Below are positions 36,871-51,056 of a stretch of 64,000 nt of DNA, piece after piece. This DNA comes from Plantago ovata (Eukaryota > Streptophyta > Magnoliopsida > Lamiales > Plantaginaceae): contig CM051455.1 of NCBI GenBank assembly GCA_028274465.1, forward strand, positions 39,555,290 through 39,619,289, given 5' to 3'. The translations under genes and the position numbers were made by a program. The first letter of the stretch is position 1; every line of letters begins with the position of its first letter. The notes beneath the pieces were generated by a model. The model had not been told where the DNA came from and made no database searches. It saw only the letters and a list, made by a program, of their open reading frames with translations.

Positions 36871-37240
36871 CACTACTAGAAAAAATGGATTTCGTGACAC
36901 CCAAAAATAGTCACTAATAAGCATCGTGACCTTTTTAGCTATTGTGACGCTTTTTCAAAAGTGTCACCTGTAAAGGGGTTTCAATAGCTTAGGTCATTAT
37001 AGGTTTATATAGTGACACCATAATCAGTGTACATAAACATATATTGTGACCAGATTGTGACATTATAGCTTAGGACAATAGGCATCTGTTGTGGTGTTTT
37101 TGGCTCCAAGTAAAGCTTTCCCAACTCGACCAGCAAAAGAAATTAAAGAAGTGTCACCATACCCCCACTCTAGTGACACCAGCTTATGTAATTATAAGTT
37201 ATATATATACTGAGATTGTAAAGGTACCGACTTTATTTAT
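36871..37240. mobile_element. Second CACTA-type element, left part only (copy A)
   Basis: Starts CACTACTAGAAAAAATGGATTTCGTGACACCC and continues with many GTGACAC/GTGACC subterminal words. No matching ...CTAGTAGTG right end is seen before or after the TTA-associated insertions, so the element is truncated or its right end is lost. Confidence 0.6.
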
Positions 37241-37249
37241 TTATCTTAG

Positions 37250-39297
<2,048 letters not shown>

Positions 39298-39305
39298 TAT
39301 TGTTA

Positions 39306-39344
<39 letters not shown>
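39298..39344. repeat. (TTA)n array between two non-LTR elements
   Basis: About 15 triplets with two TTG units. Lies at the 5' truncation point of 37351-39297 and at the 3' end of 39345-41258. Confidence 0.9.
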
Positions 39345-39345
<1 letters not shown>

Positions 39346-41258
39346 CTTTTATAATCACACAAAATTGGAAGGGAGTCGAGAGACAAGCTGTGATCCCACC
39401 CCTTTTTGGATACTAAAACTAAGTCTAGAAAAAAGGAAAACACCGCTCCTAACATTATTCGAAAGACTAACACAAAGATGCCTGAGGCGCGATAGAGTAT
39501 CCAACGCCTCCTGTCGAACTCCCCTAAGGTAGAGAAGGCAAAAGGGATAAACAAATAGCCGTGGTTCTGTACACTTGGAAGAGTATTTCCTCTTCTTCTT
39601 CTGTACGGCATTCTGCAAAGCAACTCCGAGAGCCCAAGAATCCACTCCCCCTACCAGCAAAAGGAGAGACACCGGTGACATCCAAACAAGCATATTTGCC
39701 TTGGGAACAATTGTACTACAACAAGTCCGTTGGGCGTAGATCTCGTCCATCATCGGAAAGGAACCCCAGAGGGACCTCTTTCCGCACCGCAACACCAACC
39801 TTAAAGCAGATGTGAGCCAGAGTATCACGCACAAGATTGTGCCGGAACTTCACCCCCACCTTGTTGGAACAGTGAACTGCGTGGTCACCCCACTGGTCCA
39901 TCTGATGCACATGTACAACTCGTGCAAGAGGAGCCATCATCGAACAAGGGGACTGCAAGACGATAACACAACACAACACAGAACTGTCGAGGATTCATCC
40001 GCTGCCCCAACCCATCAATAGGAATGGTACGGTGAATAATAAATCTTGGGCATGAGTATCCAACGCCTCCTGTCGAACTCCCCTAAGGTAGAGAAGGCAA
40101 GAGGGATAAACGAATAGCCGTGTTTCTGTACACTTGGAAGAGTACTTCCTCTGCTTCTTTTGTACGGCATTCTGCAAAGCAACTCCGAGAGCCCAAGAAT
40201 CCACTCCCACTACCAGCAAAAGGAGAGACACCGGTGACATCCAAACAAGCATATTTGCCTTCGGCACAATTGTACAACAACAAGTCCGCTGGGCGTAGGT
40301 CTCGTCCATCATCGGAAAGGAACCCCAGAGGGACCTCTTTCCGCACCGCAACACCAACCTTAAAGCAGATGTCAGCCAGAGTATCACGCACAAGATTGTG
40401 TCGGAACTTCACCCCCACCTTGTTGGAATAGTGAAGTGCGTGGTCACCCCACTGGTCCATCTGATGCACATGTACAACTCGTGCAAGAGGAGCCATCATC
40501 GAACAAGGGGACTGCAAGACGATAACACAACACAACACAGAACTGTCGAGGATTCATCCGCTGCCCCAACCCATCAATAGGAATGGTACGGTGAATAATA
40601 AATCTTGGGCATGAGTATCCAACGCCTCCTGTCGAACTCCCCTAAGGTAGAGAAGGCAAGAGGGATAAACGAATAGCCGTGTTTCTGTACACTTGGAAGA
40701 GTACTTCCTCTGCTTCTTTTGTACGGCATTCTGCAAAGCAACTCCGAGAGCCCAAGAATCCACTCCCACTACCAGCAAAAGGAGAGACACCGGTGACACC
40801 CAAACAAGCATATTTGCCTTCGGCACAATTGTACAACAACAAGTCCGCTGGGCGTAGGTCTCGTCCATCATCGGAAAGGAACCCCAGAGGGACCTCTTTC
40901 CGCACCGCAACACCAACCTTAAAGCAGATGTCAGCCAGAGTATCACGCACAAGATTGTGTCGGAACTTCACCCCCACCTTGTTGGAATAGTGAAGTGCGT
41001 GGTCACCCCACTGGTCCATCTGATGCACATGTACAACTCGTGCAAGAGGAGCCATCATCGAACAAGGGGACTGCAAGACGATAACACAACACAACACGGA
41101 ACTGTCGAGGATTCATCCGCTGCCCCAACCCATCAATAGGAATGGTACGGTGAATAATAAATCTTGGGCATGAGGGGCACGGACAGAATTAAGAAGAGCC
41201 TCCTGCCGACGACTCAGACCGTAACGTGACGATAGATGTGTATCAATGACACCAAGTA
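39345..41258 (-). mobile_element. Second RLE-type non-LTR element with internal tandem amplification (copy A)
   Basis: Minus-strand frames hold QWGDHAVHCSNKVG, KFRHNLVRDTLADICF, RKEVPLGF, LRPADLLLY and YACLDVTG, the same CCHC/RLE order as the neighbouring element but a diverged family member. The C-terminus ends LVSRLPSNFV just before the TTA array at 39298. The RT domain is not present. Most of the remaining length is a 559-bp tandem repeat. Frameshifts (for example between the CCHC and upstream YRLAVPLF frame) make it inactive. (TTA)n lies at both ends. Confidence 0.75.
39495..41171. repeat. 559-bp tandem repeat, exactly 3 units (copy A)
   Basis: The GAGTATCCAACGCCTCC anchor starts at 39495, 40054 and 40613, and the array ends at 41171 (3 x 559 = 1677). 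Units are nearly identical, and units two and three differ by only a few bases. Each unit carries the CCHC/RLE region of the non-LTR element on the minus strand. Copy B has two units. Confidence 0.95.

Positions 41259-41345
<87 letters not shown>
41259..41345. repeat. (ATT)n array at the 5' end of the second non-LTR element (copy A)
   Basis: About 28 triplets, flanked by ACCAAGTAATT on the element side and ACTAAGTAATT on the other. Copy B has about 11 triplets (57199-57231). Confidence 0.95.
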
Positions 41346-43442
41346 TTCACTAAGTAATTTTTTTTAAAACCGAACATACGAACGATCTTTTAGATATAAA
41401 CAACAAAAGGAGGTTTTGAACAAAGCTTAAAACTTTAAGCAAACAATCAATGATAACAAAACTTCAGTTTTAGAACCAAAAGACGTAACGAAGATAATAT
41501 GTTTTCTTCTTAATTCTTCTAACATAAATTCCCAAAACACCCATCCCAGACACTTGAGTCGCAGGACACCTACGCTCCGTCGCCTTCAGCTGAATCTAAA
41601 AGGAAGTGATGAAAAGAGTGTGAGACAAAAATCTCAGTGGTGTTCGTGCGGTAGTGAGTTTTATGCAAAAAGTATTTTCAGTTTGCAAACAAAATAGAAA
41701 AACAATCAATTAAACAATTAGTAGATAGAACAATAATGGTATTTGGTGCGGCCCGCCTTATTGCTCCTACTCCCAATAGCCCTTATAACTCCCTCCAGAG
41801 ACCGCAACTCGGGAAACAATACAATGCCCTGCGTACGTTCAGGGAGAATCCTACGACCCAACAAGACATCGGCTTCTTCTGCCTCGCATCAAGAGGGAAT
41901 AGACTAGAAAACAAATAAATCAACTCGATAGCCTCTACTACCCAAGTTTACCTACTGGTATTCCTAATCGACCGGTCAGACAATTAGCGGTAAAACAATC
42001 AAACATTAAAACAATCTCAAAAACCAAGTGAGAAGTCATGCATAAACTTCAAAGCAAAACAGTCGTGCATATGAGACGTGTATATATATATAGCGGAAGC
42101 TGAACAATAAAATCAACAATTAAAATATGCATACATTAAAAATTCCAGGTTTTTGGAAATAGTTACTAAGTAGTAGTTTTTGGGTGAACACCCACCTTAC
42201 AGATTGCTCGAACTTAACACCACAGAGAGCTCCGATTACGAAGCACCAGACAAATTACCTAAAAAGAATTCCGACAGTTACTACCTAAAAGTCAAACGGA
42301 TAACTAAACGTAAAAGGTTAAAAACAAATAAAATATAGGAATTGAACACAAGACCTAAAGGTTTAATCAATCAACACCCAACCAACTTAACTAGAAACTT
42401 AGTCAATTACAATGTTCCAAAAATACTTCTTTAACTTGTTAGCTTTAGAAAAAGATCAACAAATGTCATTCTTCATTTGGACAAAAAACTACACCACGAT
42501 TAACAAGACATTTCACATAGATAAAACATCTTGAAATTTATTTCAGAAAATATTTCCAACTAGTACTGTTTCTTAGCTTTCTAAAGACTATTGTTAAGCC
42601 TAATTAGGATTAGTGAGCTATGCATAATAACACTCCAGCAGAGAGCAATGTTACAAATAAATTCATAAAATATTATTGACATCCTGGAAAATTCCGATTA
42701 CAATTGGAAATGTTTATAACTCATAATACTGTTAACACAAAAAATTTCAGTTCCATTTTAGTTCCTCGAACACAAGTTTTGTCCTATATTAAATTTCCAC
42801 TCGATTTGCCTCCCAAAGTGGTTGAAGTCCGCCACGAGTGCGGCGAAGTGCTAGAGAATTAATATAAATGACTAGATTTCGTTCCTCCCATCAGTTCGAG
42901 ACTTTGAAAGAGTCGGAATTCTATCAGCCTGCACATCTATTTTTCTCTAGAAAGGATTTAGCAACATAGTTTCAAACGGAACCTTAGTTCGTAATAAAAA
43001 TTTCTGACGGATTCTCCGATGTTATATTTTATGTTCGTCACTAAATTTCTAGCGGACTATTTGTTGTTATAATTTTCACTAAATTTTTCGATGTTGTTAT
43101 TTTAGTTGCTAAGAAAATTTCAAATTGAATTTTGTTTTTGGAATTTTTGTTGGTGAGAATAGCTTCTAACGAATTTTGCGTTGGTGTGCATAGTTTTCAA
43201 AAGTGCCAACAAAATAGTCATGAATGTTCAAATTTGTTGGAAACTACAGCAACAAAATACCCACGAAATTGTCACGAGAAATCCAATTTGTTGGTGTTTT
43301 GTCGCTGGTCAAGTACAGATTTCTTTTAGTAAATAATTTTTTGGTATTATGTTGGTAATCCGTTACAAATTGCAACAAACTGTAAAAAAAATCATTGGAA
43401 AGACACTGTTGTTGAAAGGTCTATTTATCCTAATGACCTAGA
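41346..43442. other. 2.1-kb non-coding tail of duplication copy A
   Basis: Matches 57232-59331 in B. No coding frame of note. Several features look repeat-derived, such as a GC-richer 41520-41890 block and repeated TTTCTGACGGATT/AAATTTCTAGCGGA words near 43000. No element ends were found. Confidence 0.45.
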
Positions 43443-43839
43443 ATGTATTCTGAACCGGCTATATTAGGCAGATTTTTTTATAATTGAATCGAACCGGACT
43501 ACCAAAAAAAATAAGAACCGAACCGGACGACCACAAAAACTCTCCGTTATTATATTGTTCAATTAAACGAGAGGATGATTTGTGTTTGGACGTTTCGAGG
43601 TCTTATGGTTGTCCCAGGAACAACGATTTCCACAACAGAAAATTTCGACTTTTATTACATGTACAAGAGAATGTTACAGTATTTTTGACACAATTGACTC
43701 ACAAACTCACGAGCTTGGGCTTCTTCTCTCTATCACTCANNNNNNNNNNNNNNNNNNNNNNNNNNNNNNNNNNNNNNNNNNNNNNNNNNNNNNNNNNNNN
43801 NNNNNNNNNNNNNNNNNNNNNNNNNNNNNNNNNNNNNNN
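43443..43839. other. Junction: 297 unique bases then a 100-N assembly gap
   Basis: 43443-43739 is unique to this junction, with GAACCGGAC words. 43740-43839 is exactly 100 N, a conventional placeholder for a gap of unknown size. Copy B starts at the first base after the gap, so its upstream promoter sequence is unseen. Confidence 0.95.
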
Positions 43840-43966
43840 TGCTCGTGTCTTTAAATACCAGGTTCCACCATTTCCGTTTCAGATCACTTACAGTAACATT
43901 CCAAGATTCACACTTAAAAGGCAGAGGCCATTTCATTATATCAGCTATCAAAAGCTACCTATTTCA

Positions 43967-45088
43967 ATGTATACAATAACACAAACAATAACAAAGGCCA
44001 AAATCCTTCCACACACAAAGCCTCCGTTCACCGTTGGCGATCTAAAGAAAGCCATCCCACCCCATTGCTTCAATCGATCAGTCCTCAGATCCTTTTCCTA
44101 TGTTGCAGCTGACTTCGTGATTCTCTCATTCTTCTACTATGTCGCCTCCAACTACATCAACCTCCTGCCGCATCCACTTTCATACATTGCCTGGCCAGTC
44201 TACTGGGTCTGCCAGTCAGCTGTATTGCTTGGCGTTTGGGTTCTTGCTCACGAGTGTGGTCACCGTGCATTTAGCAACTATGCTTGGCTTGACAACACCG
44301 TTGGCATGATCCTCCACACGTCTCTCTATGTTCCATACTTCTCTTGGAAGATAAGCCACCGCAAACACCACGCAAACACCGGATCAATGGAGAACGACGA
44401 GGTCTATGTTCCAACCCTCAGGTCTGAAACCCCATGGTTCTTCAAGTATCTAGAAAATCCAATTGGCCGAGCTATCAAGGTCGTTGTTCTACTCACATTC
44501 GGATGGCATTGGTATGTACTTTTCAACTTTGTTGGGGGTCGTTACGAAACTTTCTCCAACCACTTCTACCCTTACAGCCCACTCTTTTTGCCCAAAGAGC
44601 GCCATCTTGTGTGGATCTCAAATTTCGGCATTCTTGCTTTCAGTTACGTGCTTTACAGCCTAGCAATGGTGAAAGGATTCCCTTGGCTATTAATGCATTA
44701 CATTGTCCCCTTTGTCATGTTGAAAGTTTGGCTTATTTTGATTACCTTCTTGCATCACACTCATCCTTCCTTGCCTCACTACGACTCCTCCGAGTGGGAT
44801 TGGCTACGAGGGGCTTTATCAACAGTTGACAGGGATTACGGTATCCTGAACACTGTTTGGCATAACATCACAGACACTCACGTTCTACACCATTTATTCT
44901 CAACCATTCCGCACTATCATGCTATGGAAGCCTCGAGAGCAATCAAACCAATACTGGGGCAATACTATAACTTTGATGGAACGCCAATTGTGAAAGCACT
45001 CTGGAGAGAGTTTAAGGAGTGCATTTATGTGGAACCGGATCAAAGTACAAAGACAAAAGGTGTCTATTGGTTTAACAAGGAGCTTTAA
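43967..45088 (+). CDS. FAD2-like membrane fatty-acid desaturase, third subtype (copy B)
   Basis: Same 373-residue protein as 31318-32439: HECGHR, HRKHH and HVLHH boxes, DNTVG, HFYPY and the FNKEL C-terminus are identical. I see one silent change (GGC to GGT in the GGRYE segment). Only 127 bases upstream are assembled after the N gap, so its promoter cannot be judged. The frame is nominally open through the N run, but that extension is an artefact. If the duplication is real, this doubles the dosage of this subtype. If it is a haplotype artefact, it is the other allele. Confidence 0.9.
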   Translation: MYTITQTITKAKILPHTKPPFTVGDLKKAIPPHCFNRSVLRSFSYVAADFVILSFFYYVASNYINLLPHPLSYIAWPVYWVCQSAVLLGVWVLAHECGHRAFSNYAWLDNTVGMILHTSLYVPYFSWKISHRKHHANTGSMENDEVYVPTLRSETPWFFKYLENPIGRAIKVVVLLTFGWHWYVLFNFVGGRYETFSNHFYPYSPLFLPKERHLVWISNFGILAFSYVLYSLAMVKGFPWLLMHYIVPFVMLKVWLILITFLHHTHPSLPHYDSSEWDWLRGALSTVDRDYGILNTVWHNITDTHVLHHLFSTIPHYHAMEASRAIKPILGQYYNFDGTPIVKALWREFKECIYVEPDQSTKTKGVYWFNKEL

Positions 45089-45194
45089 ATTTGGTTTGTG
45101 GGTGAACAAGTTAAAATCTTTGTTCCATTCTTGATCGAAGTTGAACATCTATAGTTATTTGCTGCAATTACTTTGATTATCTGTTTCATGAAGG

Positions 45195-45200
45195 AATAAA
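45195..45200 (+). terminator. Candidate polyadenylation signal (copy B)
   Basis: AATAAA 107 bases after the stop codon, same as in copy A. Confidence 0.45.
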
Positions 45201-45875
45201 TTTATATAAATATTATGAATATCACATACCGAGAAAATGGCGAAAAACGTCCATGAAGTTTGCCTAATGACATGCAGTACAACTTTTGTTGGCACCGGCA
45301 AGTTTAGTCCAAACTTTTAAAATTATGGCAAATTTTCTCCAAAGTTTAAGTTTTGATGCAAATTTTGTCTAAAGTTTCAATCGTGGCAAATGTAATAATT
45401 TCTTAAAAGTTTGAACGACTATCCAATCCTTGTCGGTACTAATCAGTCCATGTGGTGCTCTAATTCACGAATTAAGATGTATTACAAATGATTCTTTAGT
45501 TCAATTCACCTGACGTCTTCTGGTATATAAGCCGCGCAATTTCCAAAGGTTTCTCAGATTTTCCCTCTTACGAAATTTCAAGTCTCCAACTCAGTTCTCC
45601 CTCGTTTGTACTCCATTTTCCGATTTCTAAAGCATTATTTGAAGCTCTAATCGACCTCTACCACGTGGTTGATTCATCTCACGCGCCCGTTGCATCAAAC
45701 ATTCAGATTCAATGTATGTACTTTCGAAACTTCTCCTGTTGCATGTGAAGGTTTTTTGAACTATGATCAAAATTGCGTAGAATCGCATGAGTAGTAGAAT
45801 ATTGTTATTGTTGGTCTAGCTAGCATACCTAATCTTAGTTGTTTATGCAAAAGCAAGTTTTATGTCTATGTTAAG

Positions 45876-46402
45876 TGTGAGGTGTTATCTCAACAACTGT
45901 TTCCGAATACAATCAGGAAAAGGTAATTGTCTCCATTAGGACATCAATTCCTATTTGATTTCAATTCCTATTCGAATTCCTTTAGGTATAGCTGCAAATT
46001 GAAGGCTATATAAAGGGGTGATTATTGCATGCTCATAACCAGATCTGGAGACATAACAACACAGCTTGAAGACCCGGTTCGACTACTTCGAAGGGTGATA
46101 TTATATAGATTATAGGTTCTAGCTTTGAGAGACAGTTTTGTTCTTGTTTCTTGCATACTGTTAGGGACTTGTAATTGGGATTGATATAATATAGTGGAAG
46201 CTCGTGATCTCCGTGGACGTAGGTTATTTACAACCGAACCACGTTAAACTCTTGTGTCTTTCTTGCTTATCGTTCTTGCTCTGTTTTCTGTTTTGGTTGC
46301 TTGGGTGTGTGTTCGATTGGTGCAGCTGGTTCTTGGTGGTTTAGTTGTGTTGTGAGCTTTTGTGATTAGGTATAATCGACTATTGTTGAATCGAACTCAA
46401 CA
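45876..46402 (+). repeat. 5' LTR of the copia element
   Basis: Starts TGTGAGGTGTTATCTC and ends GAACTCAACA. A TATA box CTATATAAAG lies at 46006-46015. Five substitutions versus the 3' LTR. Confidence 0.95.
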
Positions 46403-46421
46403 ATTGGCGCCGTCTGTGGGA
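46403..46421 (+). promoter_or_regulatory. Primer-binding site of the copia element
   Basis: TTGGCGCCGTCTGTGGG directly after the LTR. The first bases (TGGCGCCGT) complement the 3' end of plant tRNA-Asp, rather than the initiator-Met site (TGGTATCAGAGC) used by most plant copia elements. Confidence 0.6.
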
Positions 46422-46470
46422 AGAAGGGTCGAAGGAATTTACCGGGAGAATCCAAAGCTTGATATAAGCA

Positions 46471-49400
46471 ATGTCATCAACTAAAATCGAGATTGAGAAG
46501 CTGACGAAGCACACAGATTTCAGCCTGTGGAAACTGAGGGTTAAGGCCTTGTTATCGGATTATGGAGCTGACGATGCTCTGTTGGGGGATGACGGTCTTA
46601 AGGAGATTAAAGACGATGCAAAGAAGAAGGAAATCAAGAAGAAGGCATTCAATACACTGATTCACTCATTGAGTGACGAAGCATTGAGGGAGGTTGTTAA
46701 GTGTACTGATGCAAAAGAAATCTGGGATAAACTTGAAAAAGTTTATATGGGGAAATCGTCAGCCCAGATGATGTATCTCAAGCAGAAGTTTCTTGGTTTT
46801 AGGATGGATGAAGGTAGGCCGATTCTGGAGCAGTTAGCAGAGTTTGACAAGATCACAACACACTTGGAGAATGTTGGTGATAAGACTACAGACGCAGACA
46901 AAGCTATGGTGTTGCTCAACTCCCTTCCCAACTCCTATGAGAACTTTAGAGATTCGTTGATGTTTGGTAATGTTGAAGTAACTTTGATTTGGTACGGGAA
47001 TCATTGAAGACTAGGGAGTTCCATAAGCAGAAGAATCTGCAGGAAGGTGGACATTCGGCTGAGAGTCTTGCTATGAAGTACCATGGTTCCAAGAAGGGTT
47101 CATCAAGGGAAAGATTACCAAAGGAGAAATATAAGAAGCAAGAGAGTAAGAGGTCATCAGATTTTGTGGAGAATAGGAGGTGCTATCACTGTCACAATAA
47201 GGGACATCTCAAGAAGGATGCCCTGTGTGGAACAGCAGGAAGCCAAAGCAATCTGGGAGAGGGGCAGGAACAGTGGACATTGCACAAGCTACACAATCTT
47301 TTGACATCTCAGAGGTACTTACGGTCTCTACTTCTAATATAGACTTATCCTGGATACTTGATTCTGGGTGCTCTTTTCATATGAGTCCAGTTAAAGAATG
47401 GTTTACAAACTTCAAATATGGGAAAGGTGGATCTGTACTTTTGGGGAACAATCAGTCATGCATGGTCAAAGGCATTGGTGATGTTAAATTGAAGTTGCAT
47501 GATGGAACTGTTAGATTGTTAACTGGTGTAAGGTACATACCTGATTTGAGGAGGAATCTGATCTCACTTGGTCAATTTGATGCTATGGGATATTCATGGA
47601 GTTGTATTCATGGTGTTCTGCGAGTTATGCACGGGGTTCAGGGGGGTGTTGGGTCAACACCTCAGACAACCTTGCTGGAAGGTGTTAAGAAGAATGGTCT
47701 ATACTATTTATCTGGTAACACAGTAGCTGGAGAAAGTGCAGCAGTTCATGGGAATGACAACACATATCTATGGCACAAGAGGCTTGGCCATCTTGGAGAG
47801 AAAGGATTGAAGGAACTTACCAAGCAGGGATTACTTGGAGGAGACAAGTTCACTAAGTTACCATTCTGTGAGACATGTGTGATGGGGAAGGCGCACAAGA
47901 CCAGTTTCAACACAGGGAAGCATACTACTAATGTAACGACCCGGCCCACTAACGGGCCGAGACCCAGCCCAACGGGCCGGCAAGGTTACTCATGGGCGCT
48001 CTCCGGGGTGATATGCTGGCCCCACAGACCAACACGGGTTCTAAACCGCGCACTTTGTCCTCACTCGTGCGCGCACCGGGAACTTCCCAGTGGGTCACCC
48101 ATCCTAGAATTGCTACAGAGCAAGCACGCTTAACTCTGAAGTTCTTCTAGGTGGATTCCCGAAAAGAAAGGCGGGAATCCACCTAGAAGAACTTCAGAGT
48201 TAAGCGTGCTTGCTCTGTAGCAATTCTAGGATGGGTGACCCACTGGGAAGTTCCCGGTGCGCGCACGAGTGAGGACAAAGTGCGCGGTTTAGAACCCGTG
48301 TTGGTCTGTGGGGCCAGCATATCACCCCGGAGAGCGCCCATGAGTAACCTTGCCGGCCCGTTGGGCTGGGTCTCGGCCCGTTAGTGGGCCGGGTCGTTAC
48401 AACTAAAGCTAACTTGGATTATGTGCATTCAGACTTATGGGGACCATCCAGGACACTCACTCAAGGTGGAGGTAAATATTTCATCTCATTCATAGATGAT
48501 TATTCAAGGAAGGTCTGGGTTTATATTCTGAAGTCTAAGGATCAAGCATTTAATCAGTTCAAGGAATGGTTAGCTGAGGTAGAGAATCAATCAGGAAGAT
48601 CATTGAAGTATCTCAGGACTGATAATGGATTGGAGTTCTTATCTACTGAGTTTACTAATTTCTATAAAGAGAAAGGTATTACTAGACACAGAACAGTTGC
48701 AGGTACACCACAGCAGAATGGAGTTGCGGAAAGAATGAATAGAACTCTATTGGAGAGATCTAGGTGTATGTTACTGAGTTCTGGGGTAAGCAAAGGTTTC
48801 TGGGGAGAAGCTATGGTTACAGCAGCAATATTTATCAATAAGAGTCCAGCTGTGTCTTTGGAGTTTAAAACGCCGGATCAAGTGTGGACTGGAACAACTG
48901 GGGACTATTCAAAACTCAAGGTGTTTGGTTGCTTGGCTTTAGCACATATCAAGCAAGATAAGTTGGAAGCTAGAGCATTGAGGTGTATCTTTATTGGTTA
49001 CCCAAAGGGGGTTAAAGGATATAAGCTTTGGTGCATAGAACCTGGAAAGGAAAAGTGTATTATAAGCAGGGATATCCAGTTTAATGAAGATGTGTTACCT
49101 CTGAAGGACAAGAAGACAGGTGTTGACAGGGGGGGTTCACCCAACCCCGCACTCAACCTCGACTCTGCAGAAAATACCAGAATTGAGTTAGAAGATGAGA
49201 GAGTTCACTCTCAGGTGGAGCCCACAGTGGAGGATGATGTTGCGGATGCTGAGCCTATATTACCAGTGAATGAGGAGTCTAGTAGTAGCTCAGAGTCAGA
49301 TGGTGATGATCGACTTGATGAGGAAGTTGGTGAAACTTCAAACTATCAGCTTGCAAGAGAAAGAAGTAAAAGGGGGCAGAGGAAAGCACCAGATATGTAT

Positions 49401-51056
49401 GGTTTTGGCAGGGTTAGCAAGACATATCTTGCTCATGCTCTTAGTACTGCGAAAGAAGGTGTGGATTCATCTGAACCACAGAGTTATCAGGAAGCAATTA
49501 CATGTTCTGAAAGTGCAAAGTGGATTGGAGCTATTCATGAAGAGCTAATGTCACTTGAGAAGAATGATACATGGAAAATTGTGAAAGTTCCTGATGGACA
49601 GAAGCTTGTCAGCTGTAAATAGATCTTCAAGAAGAAGGTGGAGCTCAAGGGTACAGAATACATAAGGTACAAGGCTAGATTGGTTGCTAGAGGATTTACT
49701 CAAAGAGAAGGAGTGGACTACAATGAGATATTCTCACCAGTGGTTAGGCACACATCTATCAGGGTAATCTTAGCTCTTGCTACTCAGTATGACATGTTTC
49801 TTCACCAAATGGATGAGAAAACTGCGTTTCTACATGGAGAATTGGAAGAAGAGATATACATGACAGTACCAGAGGGAGTTGTTGTTGACAAGAGGCATAA
49901 GAGAGCATGTTTGCTGAAGAAATCATTATATGGTCTTAAGCAGAGTCCAAGACAGTGGTACTTAAAGTTTGATAGCTACATGTCGGAGATTGGATTTGTA
50001 AGGAGTGCTTATGACAGTTGCATATATCAGTCTGGGAATGAAGCTGCTAAGAGAGTTTACTTACTCTTATATGTGGATGATATGTTGATTACTAGCAGGT
50101 CAATGGAAGAGATTGAAACACTTAAAGGGAAACTGCGGGAAGAATTTGAGATGAAGGATCTTGGGGATGCAAGTAGAATTCTTGGGATGGATATCACTAG
50201 GGACAAGAAGGAGAAGAATCTGTTTCTATCTCAGCCTAGTTATCTCATGAAGGTTCTAGCCAAGTTCAATATGTCAAATTGCAGTAGTGTGGTTACTCCT
50301 ATTGCACCTGGGGTGAAGTTATCTGAGGAACAATGTCCTAATGATGATGCAGAAGCAAGGATTATGTCAAGAGTACCTTATGCAAGTGAAGTTGGAAGTA
50401 TTATGTATACTATGATTTGCTGCAGGCCAGATCTTGCATATGCTATGAGTGTTATCAGCAGATACATGGGGAATCCTGGGAGAAGGCATTGGGATGTTGT
50501 GAAGGATGTTCTCAGATACTTAAGTGGCACAAGGATGATGGGACTGAGGTTCAAGAAAAGCAATGACTTGCAGAATCCATTGGTTGGATATGTTGATGCA
50601 GATTTTGCAGGGAACTTGAATGGAAGAAAGTCTATCACATGGTATGTGTTTACTTTGTTTGGCACGGCAGTTAGTTGGAAAGCAAGTCAGCAGTCTGTGG
50701 TTGCATTATCTACAACAGAGGCGGAGTTCATGGCTATCACTGAAGGAGTTAAGGAAGCTATCTGGTTGGGTGGATTATTGAATGAGTTGGGTATCCAACA
50801 GGATCATGTGAATATTCACTCTGACAATCAAAGTGCTATTATGTTGACTAAGCATCATGTGTATCTTGAAAGTACAAAACACATTGATGTAAGATTTTTC
50901 TTCATCAGAGATATCATTGCCAAGGGAGTTGTGAAGATAAAGAAGATTCATACGTCGTTGAATGCTTCAGATGCTATGACTAAGGCGCTTCCAGGACCAA
51001 AGTTCAGGTTTTGCCTGGAACTTGTGGGTGTCAAGACTTTGAGGGGGTCATCCTAA
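46471..51056 (+). pseudogene. Copia gag-pol polyprotein, disrupted
   Basis: Gag starts MSSTKIEIEKLTKH. A CCHC knuckle (CYHCHNKGHLKKD) follows, then protease with ILDSGCSFHMS (about 47350-47395). The pre-integrase LWHKRLGHLG and the CETC ligand follow, then integrase with HSDLWGP, RTDNGLEF and NGVAERMNR (DDE). RT with HQMDEKTAFLHGE and YVDDM (about 50070) and RNase H with VDADFAG, TTEAEFMA and SDNQSAI complete it. Lesions: a one-base loss near 46987 and another near 47218 relative to the copy at 62884, a TAG at 49620-49622 in place of the conserved Trp of the CKWIF motif, and a 470-base insert at 47932-48401. It cannot make a full polyprotein. Confidence 0.93.
47932..48401. mobile_element. Perfect palindromic insert with 5S rRNA-like arms
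   Basis: Arms 47932-48161 and 48172-48401 (230 bases each) appear to be exact inverted copies around a 10-base purine spacer AAAAGAAAGG. Ends are TGTAACGACC...GGTCGTTACA. ACTAA is duplicated on both sides (47927-47931 and 48402-48406), and removing the insert plus one ACTAA restores the integrase frame. Each arm contains a 5S rRNA-like segment: GAGTTAAGCGTGCTTG (box A region) and AGGATGGGTGACCCACTGGGAAGT (box C region). 5S sequence in a small TG..CA element with a 5-bp duplication recalls the Cassandra TRIM family, but the inverted layout is not that of Cassandra. It encodes no protein. Confidence 0.85.

Noticed and set aside
39495-41171. CRISPR-like or satellite array
   Set aside because: The unit is 559 bases of retrotransposon coding sequence without short spacers. 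It is a tandem duplication in a eukaryotic genome.
43484-43966. Long frame running through the N gap into the copy B FAD2 gene
   Set aside because: It exists only because N codons are read as open. The gap length is arbitrary.
48171-48300. Functional 5S rRNA gene
   Set aside because: Only parts of the 5S sequence are recognisable and changed, it is embedded in a transposon-like palindrome, and no tandem 5S array surrounds it.
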